Assembly: GCF_001984155.1 (NCBI RefSeq)
Contig: NZ_MTQO01000044.1
Coordinates: 248,001-312,000 of the forward strand
DNA length: 64,000 bases
Source of the DNA: Actinosynnema sp. ALI-1.44
GTDB lineage: Bacteria > Actinomycetota > Actinomycetes > Mycobacteriales > Pseudonocardiaceae
Reading direction: 5' to 3'
In this document: one piece after another, positions 43,099 through 52,599 of the stretch
Layout: each line of letters begins with the position of its first letter
Numbering within the stretch: position 1 is the stretch's first letter
Position numbers and translations under genes: made by a program
Notes under the pieces: generated by a model
Databases searched by the model: none
What the model saw: only the letters and a program-made list of their open reading frames with translations
What the model was told of the DNA's origin: nothing

Positions 43099-43956
43099 TC
43101 AACCCTTGAGCGCCCCGGTGGTGAGACCTTTGGTGATCTGGTTGTGCATGATCGCCGCCACCAGCAGCACGGGGACGACCGTGATCAGCATCCCGGCGAA
43201 CAGCGTGACCCAGTTGGTGCCGTAGTTCGCCGCCTGGCCGAGCTGGAACAGCCCCAAGGGCAGCGTCATGTTCTCGTCGGACTGGATCAGCACCAGCGCG
43301 TAGAAGAACTCGTTCCAGTTCTGCAGGAAGCTGATGATCGTCACGGAGGCCAGCCCCGGCCCGAGCAGCGGGGCGATCACCGAGAGGAAGGTCCTGGTCG
43401 GGCCGGCGCCGTCGACGGCGGCGGCCTCCTCCAGTTCCCCCGGCAGCGTCCGCATGAACCCCACCAGCACGAACACGTTGAACGGCAGGTTGTAGGTCGC
43501 GTAGACCAGGATCAGCCCGAGCTTGGTGTCCAGCAGACCGAGGTCCAGCAGGGTCAGGTACAGCGGGATGAAGGTCACCATCCACGGCACCATCAACCCG
43601 AGCAGGAACACAGTCAGCACCACACCGTTGCCCCTGAACGGGATCCGCGCGAGCGGGTAGGCGGCGAACGCGGCGACCACCACGCCGAGCACGGTCGCCG
43701 ACACGCTGACGATCACACTGTTGCCGAAGTACGACCCGACGTGCGCGTCGGCCCAAGCGTTCGCGTAGTTCTCCCAGTGCGATGACGTCGCCCAACTCCA
43801 CGGCGAGGTCTGCAGGAACTCGGTGTTCGTCTTCATCGACGAGTTGAACACCCAGGCGAACGCGCTCACGCTGGACAGCGCCACGGCGCCGAGGCACAGG
43901 TAGATCACCAGGTGGTTGCGGCGCCACGGCGCACGGTCAGTATTCGAGCGGATCAC
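43099..43956 (-). CDS. Sugar ABC transporter permease (MalG/CebG type)
   Basis: 285 residues with six helices. The EAA loop reads ELEEAAAVDGAGPTRTFLSVIAP and the protein ends in TKGLTTGALKG, the hallmark of the carbohydrate CUT1 family. It overlaps the upstream permease gene by 20 bp. Partner of the next permease and the binding protein; the ATPase (MsiK-like in actinomycetes) is usually encoded elsewhere, and none is found here. Confidence 0.9.
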   Translation of the reverse strand: MIRSNTDRAPWRRNHLVIYLCLGAVALSSVSAFAWVFNSSMKTNTEFLQTSPWSWATSSHWENYANAWADAHVGSYFGNSVIVSVSATVLGVVVAAFAAYPLARIPFRGNGVVLTVFLLGLMVPWMVTFIPLYLTLLDLGLLDTKLGLILVYATYNLPFNVFVLVGFMRTLPGELEEAAAVDGAGPTRTFLSVIAPLLGPGLASVTIISFLQNWNEFFYALVLIQSDENMTLPLGLFQLGQAANYGTNWVTLFAGMLITVVPVLLVAAIMHNQITKGLTTGALKG

Positions 43957-44815
43957 GCTTCAGCACCTTGTTCAGGATGACAGCCACCACCAGGATGATC
44001 ACGACGAGCACGACGCCCATCGTCGCCGCGTAGCCGAACTGGCCGAACTCGAAAGCGATGCGGTACGACAGCGTCCCCACCAGCTCCGTCGACATGAACG
44101 GGCCGCCGCGGGTCATGATGTACACGTACGCGAACGCCTGCATGCTCTGCACGAACCAGAGCACGATCAACACCCGAAACAGGTCGCGCATCATCGGCAG
44201 CATGACGCTGCGGAACACGCGCCACTCCCCCGCCCCGTCGATCCGGGCCGCCTCCAGCACTTCCTTCGGCAGCCGCTCGAACCCGGCCGACAGCAGCACG
44301 ACCCAGATCCCGATGCCGTGCCACACCGTGACGAACGCGACCGACGCCAGCGCGGTGGCCGGGTCGCCGAGCCAGGTCTTGGCCAGCGCGCCGAGCCCGA
44401 CGTTCGCCAACGCCGGGTTGATCAGCCCCAGTGTGGGGTGCAGCAGGAACTTCCACAGCAGCGACACGATCGCGACCGACAGCACGACCGGCGCGAAGAC
44501 CACGAACCGGAAGAACCGTTCGCCGCGGAGGCGCTGGTTCAACGCCCACGCGATGGCCACCGCGGGCGGGAACAGCATGCAGCCGCCGATCAGCGTGATC
44601 AGGAACGTGTTCGCCAGCGCACCGCCGTAGTCCGGATCGCCGAACAACCGCTGGTACTGCTCGAGCCCCACGAACCGGGACATCCCGGTCCGCGAGAACT
44701 CGTTGAACGACAACACGACCGTACTTCCCAGCGGGTACAGGAAGAACACCCCGAGCAGTGCGACCGCCGGCAGCAGGAACGGGATGACGATCCGCCGCTG
44801 GGCGACCCGGTACAC
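43937..44815 (-). CDS. Sugar ABC transporter permease (MalF/CebF type)
   Basis: 292 residues, six helices. The EAA loop is EVLEAARIDGAGEWRVFRSVMLP. The GTG start lies 11 bp after the binding-protein stop, so the importer genes are one operon. It forms the membrane pore together with the MalG-type partner. Confidence 0.9.
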   Translation of the reverse strand: MYRVAQRRIVIPFLLPAVALLGVFFLYPLGSTVVLSFNEFSRTGMSRFVGLEQYQRLFGDPDYGGALANTFLITLIGGCMLFPPAVAIAWALNQRLRGERFFRFVVFAPVVLSVAIVSLLWKFLLHPTLGLINPALANVGLGALAKTWLGDPATALASVAFVTVWHGIGIWVVLLSAGFERLPKEVLEAARIDGAGEWRVFRSVMLPMMRDLFRVLIVLWFVQSMQAFAYVYIMTRGGPFMSTELVGTLSYRIAFEFGQFGYAATMGVVLVVIILVVAVILNKVLKRDPLEY

Positions 44816-44826
44816 AGCGAAGCCCC

Positions 44827-46170
44827 TCAGTTGCCGTGGACCCGGCGCAGGCCCTTGTCGAGCTCGTCCAGTGTCTGCTTGGCGTCCTGCTTGCCGAACA
44901 TCAGCTTCGCGATCTGCGGGTACACGACGTCCTTCGCCTTGCTCTGGGTCAGCGCGTACTCACGCGGGTTGAACGCGTCCGCCCCGGCCATCACCTTGTC
45001 GATCCCCGGGATGCCGGGCGGGCTCGGCACGCCGGTCACCGCGGACACCTCGCCGATCTCGTCGGCTCGCTTGGTCTGCACGTCGACACTGGTCAACCTG
45101 CGGGCCCATTCCAGTGCCAGCGGGATGTTCCGGCTCTTGGCGGCGACGGCGACGTTCTGCAGCGCGGCCATCATCGCCTTCTGGTCACCCGCGCCACCCG
45201 GCACGGACGGGAACGCGACCACGCCGATCTCGAAGTCCCGGGGGATGACGTTGGCCATCTCGCTGACCAGCCAGGTGCCCATCAAGATCATGCCCGCCTT
45301 GCCCTGGAAGAACTGCGCCTGCGCGGCGGTGAAGTCCGTCCCCTCGAACCCCTTGAGGAACGAGCCCTTGTCACGCAACTGCTGCAGCATCTGCAGGCCC
45401 TGCAGGAACCCGGGGTTCTCGGTGATGTGGCCCTTGCCCTCGGTCAGCACCGCCCTGGTCTTGTCGTAGCCGACCGTGCGCATCCAGAGGTGGTCGCTCC
45501 ACATTCCCATGTACGGCTCGAACAGGCCGGTGATCGCGATCGGGTCGACGCCACCCGCCTTGAGCTTGTCGGCCACCGCGAGCAGTTCGTCCCAGGTCGT
45601 CGGCGGCTGGATGCCCTGCTGGCGGAAGATCTTGGCGTTGTAGAACAGCACGTGCAGCGACAGCTCGGACGGGACGCCGTAGATCTTGCCGTCCTTGGGG
45701 TGCTGCATGAACTTGCGCAGTGTGGGGTTGAACCGCTCCAGCCACGGCTTGCCGGTCTGCGGGTCGACCTGTTCCAGGTACGGCTTGAGGTCGAGCAGCG
45801 CACCGCTGTCGGCCCATTCGACCTTCGCCGGGTTGGTGCCGTCGAACATCTCGTAGTCGACGTCGAGCGGCTTGCCCGCGCGCCAGCGCTGTTCGATCGC
45901 CGGACGGGCCAGGGTGTTGGCGAACGTCAGCTTGATGTCCGTGCCGCTGTAGTCGGCCTTGACGCCGTCCGCGATCCCTTGCAGCAGCTTGAGACCGGGC
46001 GTGCCCTCGGCCGACAGCACACCGACCTCCAGCGCCCTGCCCTTGATCGAGTCACGCCAGTTCGCCGGGTCGGGCCCGGCGGTCGGCGTACCGCCGCCAC
46101 CACTGCAGCCGGTCACCACGAGGCTGAGCGCCACGGCCCCCAGGGCGGCCAGCCTGCGCATCGGTGTCAT
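44827..46170 (-). CDS. Sugar ABC transporter substrate-binding lipoprotein
   Basis: 447 residues. A lipoprotein signal ends in SLVVTGC, so it is anchored to the outer face of the membrane. The rest is a family 1 extracellular solute-binding protein (SBP_bac_8 type). The ATG has GGAG upstream. A palindrome matching the CebR box lies about 190 bp before the start, suggesting cello-oligosaccharide or another beta-glucoside as ligand; the sequence alone does not prove it. Confidence 0.88.
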   Translation of the reverse strand: MTPMRRLAALGAVALSLVVTGCSGGGGTPTAGPDPANWRDSIKGRALEVGVLSAEGTPGLKLLQGIADGVKADYSGTDIKLTFANTLARPAIEQRWRAGKPLDVDYEMFDGTNPAKVEWADSGALLDLKPYLEQVDPQTGKPWLERFNPTLRKFMQHPKDGKIYGVPSELSLHVLFYNAKIFRQQGIQPPTTWDELLAVADKLKAGGVDPIAITGLFEPYMGMWSDHLWMRTVGYDKTRAVLTEGKGHITENPGFLQGLQMLQQLRDKGSFLKGFEGTDFTAAQAQFFQGKAGMILMGTWLVSEMANVIPRDFEIGVVAFPSVPGGAGDQKAMMAALQNVAVAAKSRNIPLALEWARRLTSVDVQTKRADEIGEVSAVTGVPSPPGIPGIDKVMAGADAFNPREYALTQSKAKDVVYPQIAKLMFGKQDAKQTLDELDKGLRRVHGN

Positions 46171-46358
46171 CGAGGAACTCCTTCTTCGGCGCAGCCTGAC
46201 GTGCGCGCGTTCCAACTCATCCGTTCAGGGAAACTGATGCCCACAATGGACAGAGGAGGAGCCCGCACCCATCCCCCCAGTGGATCGGCGTGTTCTTCTC
46301 GGCGCAGAACATACTCGGCCCGGGCACGGATTGGCCAGCCGGTTGCCGCGATCATTTC

Positions 46359-46372
46359 CGGGAGCGCTCCCA
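46359..46372. promoter_or_regulatory. LacI-family (CebR-like) operator upstream of the sugar importer
   Basis: CGGGAGCGCTCCCA matches the 14-bp Streptomyces CebR site TGGGAGCGCTCCCA at 13 positions, and GGGAGCGCTCCC is a perfect palindrome. It stands in the 328-bp region between the importer operon and the CU044_5270 gene. No lacI-type gene is in the window. Other LacI members also use similar sequences. Confidence 0.6.
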
Positions 46373-46498
46373 GAGCCGCCCGAACAAAGCTCCACAGTGG
46401 AACAGACGCGCGGAAACCGCAGGTGCCCGGCGCACACGGCGAACGCTGCGGAAAACGGCAGATTCGCCGTGTGCGAAACGGCACAGTGGGCAACCCGG

Positions 46499-47542
46499 TC
46501 AGGACGGGCGGGTCCCCATCCCGTCCACGACCGCTGTCCTGGACGACCAGGTGCTGTGCAGCCTGCCGTTGGTCCATTCCCGCGTCCCGATGAACCGGCC
46601 CGTCTTCGGGTCGACGACGATCTCCATCTTGGCCACACCGCCGTCGACGCCGATCGCGACACCGACCTGCCCATCCAAATTGGAAGACTGGTCGGTGATG
46701 CGCAATGACGGCATCAGCGCGAGCGCCCGGTAGTAGGCCGCCCGGATCCGGGCCGGTGCCGCCGGGGAGCCGATCACGTAGCCGGTCTGCACCAGCATCT
46801 GCACGTCGGGGTGCTGGCCCCGGTCGGCCGTTTCCCTGCGCAGCTGGTCGTACAGCTCCTGCTGGCCGGTCGGTATCTTGTCGTAGGCCTCCGGTGGCGT
46901 ACCGCCGAACCAGCCGTTGCGGCCGTCGCACGGCTTGCGGCCCGCCTCCGCGGCGCCCCAGTCGCCGCAGGGCGCCCGGACCACTTCGGCGGCGTTGCGC
47001 TTCGGCAGGTCGAGGTCGATCCCCTCGGCCTTGACCTCTTGCTCACTGCCGACGATCCACTTGCGCTGTCCCTTCGGGTACCGGCCCATCCACTCCTGCC
47101 TGGGGTCGGCCGGGATCCACAGCTCGGGCGTGGACTCGTTCACGAATTCGTAGACCTTGTTCTTCCCGCCGACGTAGGCCAGGTGCCAACCGTGCGACCT
47201 CGAGTACAGGTACTGGCCGGGTTTGAGCACGGGATCCACGTTCTTGATCTCGTCGGCGGCCTTGATGAGCACCTCGGCGGCGGAGGCGTAACGCGGGGAG
47301 TCGGTGAGCGTCGGCGCGACCAGCGCCCCGGGCACGATCGCGGCGACGACCGCGGACGCGGCAACCCACCTCCCCCAGTGCCGCCGCCGCTTCGGCCTCG
47401 GCGCCTCGGTCGTTTCCGCCTTGGCAACCGCTTGCATCAGGTTCTCGCGTGTCTTGCGCAGCACTTGTTCGTCGGGCTCGACAGCATGCAGGTCGGCGAG
47501 CGCACGGGTGAGTACCGGCGGCAAGAAGTCCTCGTCAGTCAT
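46499..47542 (-). CDS. CU044_5270-family protein, likely sigma-factor partner
   Basis: 347 residues: a soluble N-terminal part of about 55 residues, a single membrane segment (WVAASAVVAAIVPGALVAP) and a long extracytoplasmic domain with the conserved GQYLYSRSHGW and AAYYRALALMPSL. Proteins of this family are regularly coded right after an ECF sigma factor and may act as anti-sigma factor or sensor. The ATG at 47542 has GGAG upstream; GTG 47545 is directly before it. Sigma gene is 8 bp upstream. Confidence 0.8.
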   Translation of the reverse strand: MTDEDFLPPVLTRALADLHAVEPDEQVLRKTRENLMQAVAKAETTEAPRPKRRRHWGRWVAASAVVAAIVPGALVAPTLTDSPRYASAAEVLIKAADEIKNVDPVLKPGQYLYSRSHGWHLAYVGGKNKVYEFVNESTPELWIPADPRQEWMGRYPKGQRKWIVGSEQEVKAEGIDLDLPKRNAAEVVRAPCGDWGAAEAGRKPCDGRNGWFGGTPPEAYDKIPTGQQELYDQLRRETADRGQHPDVQMLVQTGYVIGSPAAPARIRAAYYRALALMPSLRITDQSSNLDGQVGVAIGVDGGVAKMEIVVDPKTGRFIGTREWTNGRLHSTWSSRTAVVDGMGTRPS

Positions 47543-47550
47543 CACAACTC

Positions 47551-48096
47551 CTAAGCCGTCAGGCTGAGTATCTCGGAGCGAAGCAGCTTGCGGACCCGGT
47601 GCATCCGGGACCGCACGGTGCCCACCGGAATGTCCAGTGCGGCAGCCACCTCGGCGAACGACAACTGGGCCCAGGACGACAGCAACAACACGTCACGGTC
47701 GCCCGCGGGCATCTCGGCCAGGACACCGGCGAGCCGTCGGGTGGTTTCCTGCGCGTCCACCCGATCGGCGACTGTGCTGTCCGGCGCGGCCACGTGCGTC
47801 CCCGCCGAGCCCGCCGCCCGCGCGGTCAGCCTGAGCACGTGCACCTCCTGCGCGGTATGCCTGCGCAGGAGGTTCGTCGCGATGCCGAACAGCCACGCAC
47901 GCACGACCGATCGCGTCGGGTCATAGGTGTGCCGCCGTTCCAGCGCGACCAGGAAGGTCTCGCTGAGCAGGTCGTCGGCCGCCGTCCCGACCCTCCGGGC
48001 CAGATACCGGTACAGGTCGCTGCCGTGCCGGTCGTACAGGCTGCCGAACACCGCCGGATCGGTCACGTCTGGCCGATCGCACTCGGTTGTCGTCAT
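47551..48096 (-). CDS. ECF RNA polymerase sigma factor
   Basis: 181 residues. Region 2 is visible at about 15-85 (VFGSLYDRHGSDLYRYLARRVG..DLLSETFLVALERR..WLFGIATNLLRRH) and region 4 at about 128-178 (LAEMPAGDRDVLLLSSWAQLSFAEVAAALDIPVGTVRSRMHRVRKLL). It redirects RNA polymerase to a small regulon, likely held by the partner downstream. The target promoter is not identified. Confidence 0.92.
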   Translation of the reverse strand: MTTTECDRPDVTDPAVFGSLYDRHGSDLYRYLARRVGTAADDLLSETFLVALERRHTYDPTRSVVRAWLFGIATNLLRRHTAQEVHVLRLTARAAGSAGTHVAAPDSTVADRVDAQETTRRLAGVLAEMPAGDRDVLLLSSWAQLSFAEVAAALDIPVGTVRSRMHRVRKLLRSEILSLTA

Positions 48097-48144
48097 GTCC
48101 TTACTTCCGAGAACCTCGTCGAAGCGTTCACGGCCTGGCCGCCG

Positions 48145-48915
48145 TCAGCCATGCGGCACGATCTCGTACACGACCGGCGGCGACCCCGTTGCCCACTTCA
48201 GCCTGATCGTGTCGGTGGTCAGACCGCGCACCGGCAGCGGGGTGTAGCCGCCGATGAGCCTGCCGATCGGTACCCCCCGGTCCCCTGCCCTGACCTGCAC
48301 TTCGGCGCGTGCGTCCGCGAGGACGACGATCTTGTCGAGTTCGCGGGCGGTGGGCAGGGTGAAGGTCAGCGCCTCGCCGTCGGCGGGCGGGCGAGTGGCG
48401 CGGCCGGGGTTGGCGGCGACGAACTCGCGCTGCACGCGGTTGATCACGTGCGCCTGTGCGCTGGCCGCCGCGGCCAGGCCGGTGCCGAACGCCGCACGGT
48501 CCTCGTCGCAGTTCCACCGTTGGTGGTCGATGTCGTCGAGAGCGACGACGAACATGCGCACACCAAGCCGGTACAACGAGGTGAACTTGGCGATCAGCGC
48601 GTCGGTCTCCGACGGCCCCGAGTAGCAGATGGACAGACCCGGCGACAGGACATAGCCGAACTCGACGTGGTTGTCCTTGGCGCGCTTGACCAACTCGTCG
48701 AGCCGCGCGAGGTGGTCCGCCGGGTAGGGCTGACGCCACTCGGCCCGCAGATAGGGGTCGTCCTTCGGCGTGTAGAAGTACAGGTTCATCTTGTGACGGC
48801 CGAAGTAGCCGAAGCTGTCCAGCCGCGCCTCATGCGTCCACGGCGGGCCGTAGAACCCTTCGACCACACCGCGCCAACGCAGCGACGGCCAGTCCCTCAC
48901 TTCCACGCCGCGCAC
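48145..48915 (-). pseudogene. Internally deleted GH84 beta-N-acetylglucosaminidase
   Basis: The frame begins RGVVEGFYGPPWTHEARLD, the start of a GH84 catalytic domain, and keeps the catalytic aspartate pair in VALDDIDHQRWNC. After QREFVAANPGRA, where relatives continue for another 150 or more catalytic residues, it jumps in frame to a beta-sandwich C-terminus (ALTFTLPTARELDKIVVLAD). Signal peptide and N-terminal domain are missing too. The remaining 256 residues are open, but an intact barrel is impossible. Confidence 0.72.
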
Positions 48916-49108
48916 AGTCGAGCCCCGTGTACACGCTCAGCGCAGATCAACGCCGCCTCCTCGTGATGGTTGCCGCATTTCCGTCTCGCCACACATCTGG
49001 TCGCTTCCCGGCGGAAACATCGGACCACAAGGAGCGGCGGATCAGTAGCCCCAGGAGGTGTGACGACCCAATTCGCGGCCCGCGAAAACAACGCACCACA
49101 CTGACCGG

Positions 49109-49936
49109 ATGAACCTGCGCTATGGGGTCTACCTCCCCCCGTTCGGCCCGTTCGGTGATCCGAGAGTCCTGGTCGACCTGGCCGTACGAGCGGAGGCAGC
49201 CGGGTGGGACGGGGTGTTCCTGTGGGACCACGTGATCGGAGCCGTCGCGCCGATCGCCGACCCGTGGACCACGCTGGCCGCCATCGCACACGCGACCGAG
49301 AAGCTGATGCTCGGCCCGACCGTCACCCCATTGCCCCGGCGGCGGCCCTGGGTGGTCGCCCGCCACGCGTCCACCGTCAGCAGGCTCTCGGGCGGCAGAC
49401 TGATCGTGGGCACCGGCCTGGGCTCGGACGAGTCCGGTGATTTCAGCGGATTCGGGGAAACCACGGACCTGGCGACCCGATCGGCGATGCTCAGCGAAGG
49501 ACTGGCGGTGATGCGGGCGATGTGGACCGGCGAAGCCGTCGACCACACCGGCACGCACTACCGAGCGCGCATCCCGGCGACAGAAGCGGAACCACACCAC
49601 ATCCCGGTCTGGATGGCCGCCTCCACGGTGAATCGCGGTGTGTTGACCCGCGCCATCGGCTGCGACGGGATCTTCCCCAACCCGGAAGACCACGAACTGA
49701 CCCCGAACGAGATCACCGCGCTCCGCCGCGACCTGGACGACGCCGGTCTGGCGACCGACCGGCCTTTCGACATCGTGGTACGCGGCAACGTCAGCCCCGC
49801 ATGGCAGGAAGACATGGACGCGGACCTTCCAGAACTCGCCAAGGCGGGCATGACGTGGTGGCTGGAGTCGTTGATCCACTTCGACCCGCTGGACCTGTCG
49901 ATGGCCGTGGTCGACGCGGGCCCGCCCCGCCTGTGA
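49109..49936 (+). CDS. LLM-class (luciferase-like) F420-dependent oxidoreductase
   Basis: 275 residues of the luciferase-like barrel: LVDLAVRAEAAGWDGVFLWDHV, LMLGPTVTPLPRRRPWVVARHASTVSRLSGGRLIVGTGLG and ITALRRDLDDAG. In actinomycetes these enzymes usually use F420H2 rather than FMNH2. The substrate is unknown. No ribosome site is seen before the ATG, so the message may be leaderless. Confidence 0.85.
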   Translation: MNLRYGVYLPPFGPFGDPRVLVDLAVRAEAAGWDGVFLWDHVIGAVAPIADPWTTLAAIAHATEKLMLGPTVTPLPRRRPWVVARHASTVSRLSGGRLIVGTGLGSDESGDFSGFGETTDLATRSAMLSEGLAVMRAMWTGEAVDHTGTHYRARIPATEAEPHHIPVWMAASTVNRGVLTRAIGCDGIFPNPEDHELTPNEITALRRDLDDAGLATDRPFDIVVRGNVSPAWQEDMDADLPELAKAGMTWWLESLIHFDPLDLSMAVVDAGPPRL

Positions 49937-50036
49937 ACCGGAGTGCACAGCGCATTTCGGTTTTTGGTGTGGATAGGATGCGAAATTCCGGGCCACGGGA
50001 GCATTGATACACCATCTGACGCAGGGGCGACGGATC

Positions 50037-50978
50037 ATGACCAGCACGTTCGCGCGACGAATACTTCCGATCATCGCCATCGGCGTAGTGGGAGCACTTG
50101 TCGCGCTCAACTGGAGTTTCAACGTATTCGGCCTGCGCGCTGAAACCGGTGAACGACAGTGGCACATCAAGCTCAAAAGCCGCGAGCAGCAGGCAGAACC
50201 CAACTGCACCGTGTACAACATGAGCCCAGGGCCCCAGTCCATCGCCATCACCGCCTCGTGCATCGAGTTCACCACGTTCGTCGAACTCGTCGCGGAGATC
50301 GCCGCCGATGGCAAGATCACCCGGACACGAACCGTCTCGGCGAAAGACGCACAGGTCGGCGATATCGGGTCAATCAAGATGATATCCGGCTTCCCGGTCG
50401 TTCTGTACGTGCACCCGAAGGACACCAACGACAAGGTCCCGAGCGTCGTCAGCCTCGACCAGGCGTGGAACATCCAAGGAGTGATTCGCGAGGAACGAAC
50501 CACCGGAATGACCTCCGACGAAGCCCTGACGTTCGCCTCAGCCGGATTCAACGTCATGCCCGCGGGAGCGTACCCCCAACCCTCCCGCGCCTTGGTGAAG
50601 GACACGATGATGTACGCATTCACCAAGCCCAACACAGGAAAGCCGAACAAGGCGGTGGCCGTCGACCTGAAGACAGGAAAGCCCCGGTGGGAGTCCCAGA
50701 ACGACGGCAACCTCTACCTGCAGATCTTGGCCGTCCAGGACGACAAAGTATTCGTCCTGGAATCAGGCCTGAACGAGAACAAAGATCACAACCAGTCAAT
50801 AGTCACGCTCGACACGACCACCGGAAAGGTGGTGGACAAGGTGACCACGAAGATCGAAAACCCCAAGGGCGAATCAGTCGTCGCGATATCGTACGCCTTC
50901 GTGTACGCGGATCAGAGGGCGTACGCGGTGAACACGGCCAACGACGACAGGACGTGGCTCGCGTACAGCGTGGGCTAA
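50037..50978 (+). CDS. Membrane-anchored beta-propeller-like protein (PQQ-like)
   Basis: 313 residues. One N-terminal membrane segment (ILPIIAIGVVGALVALNWSF) anchors an extracytoplasmic domain with repeats that resemble PQQ-like propeller blades (KAVAVDLKTGKPRWESQNDG and SIVTLDTTTGKVVDKV). It probably binds a ligand or partner outside the membrane. No enzymatic residue is evident. The start at 50037 is preferred over 50004. Confidence 0.65.
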   Translation: MTSTFARRILPIIAIGVVGALVALNWSFNVFGLRAETGERQWHIKLKSREQQAEPNCTVYNMSPGPQSIAITASCIEFTTFVELVAEIAADGKITRTRTVSAKDAQVGDIGSIKMISGFPVVLYVHPKDTNDKVPSVVSLDQAWNIQGVIREERTTGMTSDEALTFASAGFNVMPAGAYPQPSRALVKDTMMYAFTKPNTGKPNKAVAVDLKTGKPRWESQNDGNLYLQILAVQDDKVFVLESGLNENKDHNQSIVTLDTTTGKVVDKVTTKIENPKGESVVAISYAFVYADQRAYAVNTANDDRTWLAYSVG

Positions 50979-51241
50979 CACCGATCACCTCATGCTCGGT
51001 ACATGCTCCCGGCGAGATTCGTTCGTACAGCAACACCACGCACCGGGTCGAACTCGGCACGATTCACGACACTGACTGGAACGCCAGGCGCTGCCTGCAC
51101 AGCGGCGAATCCGCCGATTCACCAGGGCATTGGGCAGCCGCCGATGTCGCGGCAGAACGATGGTGACTCTGTTCCACGGGTGGTGCGTGATGCAGGGCCC
51201 CGGCAAAGTCGCTCAATGACGCCCGGCGTTGATCACTGTCA

Positions 51242-51673
51242 CTACCCACTGCCGTTCCGCTCAACGCGAGTGTGCGGCTCGAGCGCGAGGTGCGTCGCGT
51301 ACGTGTCCGTCGGATCGATGTCGGCAACCGTCTGGCGCGCCGCTTTCTGATCGCCCCGATCTCGCAGCAGACACACAAGCTTGTAGAACGCGGTCTTGTC
51401 GCCGCAGTCGGCGCGATGCCGTAGTTCACTGTCGCGCCCCTGCTCGTACAACAGGCGGTCCAGCCGTCGTCGAGCACACCGATCGCGCTCTCCCCACCTG
51501 GCGAGTTCGTCGAGCCGCCCCGCCTTCGCGAGCAGGTCCATGTGCCACAGGTGTGCGTCGTGAAGGTAGGGGTCGGGGCTGGAACACTCCGCAACGGAGC
51601 CGACAACCGTGATTGCCTTATCCCAGTCACCGCGCTTCTCCGAAGCCCGCACCACCGCACCCCAGTCGTCCAT
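51242..51673 (-). CDS. TPR/Sel1-like repeat protein (143 aa)
   Basis: An alpha-helical repeat protein: VRASEKRGDWDKAITVVGSV, MDLLAKAGRLDELARW, ELRHRADCGDKTAFYKLVCL and LRDRGDQKAARQTVADIDP fit TPR-like units common in actinomycetes. The ATG has a poor ribosome site. It lies between inverted copies of an IS end (51193 and 51719), so it may have been carried or trapped. Function unknown. Confidence 0.55.
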   Translation of the reverse strand: MDDWGAVVRASEKRGDWDKAITVVGSVAECSSPDPYLHDAHLWHMDLLAKAGRLDELARWGERDRCARRRLDRLLYEQGRDSELRHRADCGDKTAFYKLVCLLRDRGDQKAARQTVADIDPTDTYATHLALEPHTRVERNGSG

Positions 51674-51805
51674 GGCGCTCAGTATGCTGCCGGGAGCACC
51701 CAGCAGGCTAATGTGAGGGCCGGGGCCCTGGCGGCTGTACGGGCTGTGCCCGCATTGCCATCATCGCTGATCTCGTCGTTGTCCACGGCACGGGCTGGTG
51801 CCACT

Positions 51806-52539
51806 ATGCAGGCCTCGGTCGCTGGACTGCCTGCCGCCCTTGCTCTCGTGCCCGATCCTCGTGCCCGCCGGAGCCTGCTGCTCCAAGCCCTCGATCCCGA
51901 CCTGCTTGCCGCCGCGATCGGGATCCGGCTCGCCGCAGGGATTCCCGCGCCACGACCCGGCGCGAAGCGTGCCATCGCCGTGGATGGCAAGACCCTGCGA
52001 GGCTCACGTAGCCGCAACTCCGTCGCCCGGCACATCCCTGGCGGCCGCCGAACCAGCTCGCCACTCTGCCCTGGCGGGTCGTCCCCGACGCTGACCGCGA
52101 CACCGCACGCGGTCACGGACGCCGCGAGATCCGCACCCTGAAGATCCTGTCCGTCTCTACCGGCATTGACTTCCCCAACGCCGCCCAAGCCATCCAGATC
52201 CGACGCCGACGCTGTCCCCTCGACCAGCCAAACGCTTCACCACCGAAACCGTCTACGCGATCACCGACGTCCTCGCGCACCAAGCCAAGCCGCCACAACT
52301 CGCCGACTTGATCCGCAGCCCCTGGTCCATCGAGAACACCGTGCACTGAATCCGCGACGTTACCTACGACGAAGACCGCTCCCAAATCCGCACAGGCGCT
52401 GGCCCTCAAGTCATGGCCACACTCCGCAACGCCGCCATCAGCGCCCTTCGCCTGGCCGGATTCACGAACATCGCCGCCGCCAACCGCCACCGCGCCCGCA
52501 ACGCCGACCGACCACTGGCCTTGCTTGGCATCACATAAG
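51806..52539 (+). pseudogene. Broken ISAs1-family transposase
   Basis: Homology to ISAs1 transposases can be followed as LPAALALVPDPRARR, then AIAVDGKTLRGSR, then LPWRVVPDADRDTARGHGRR, FTTETVYAITDVLAHQAKP and DVTYDEDRSQIRTGAGPQV, ending RPLALLGIT. The parts lie in different frames, one stop (TGA) interrupts IENTVH, and pieces are missing near the N-terminus. It is inactive. Confidence 0.75.
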
Positions 52540-52599
52540 GACTTTGCCGGGGCCCTGGGGCATGATGGCTCCCCGAGTCAGCCGAGTGGCCGTGTGAGA

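Larger units (their letters stand above)
51193..52557. mobile_element. ISAs1-family remnant with 18-bp perfect outer inverted repeats
   Basis: CAGGGCCCCGGCAAAGTC (51193-51210) and its exact inverse (52540-52557) bound 1,365 bp. A third, partial copy of the end (GCCGGGGCCCTGG) is at 51719-51731. Between the outer end and that copy lies a TPR gene; the rest is a broken ISAs1 transposase. The element probably arose by insertion of one copy next to another, followed by decay. Confidence 0.55.
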
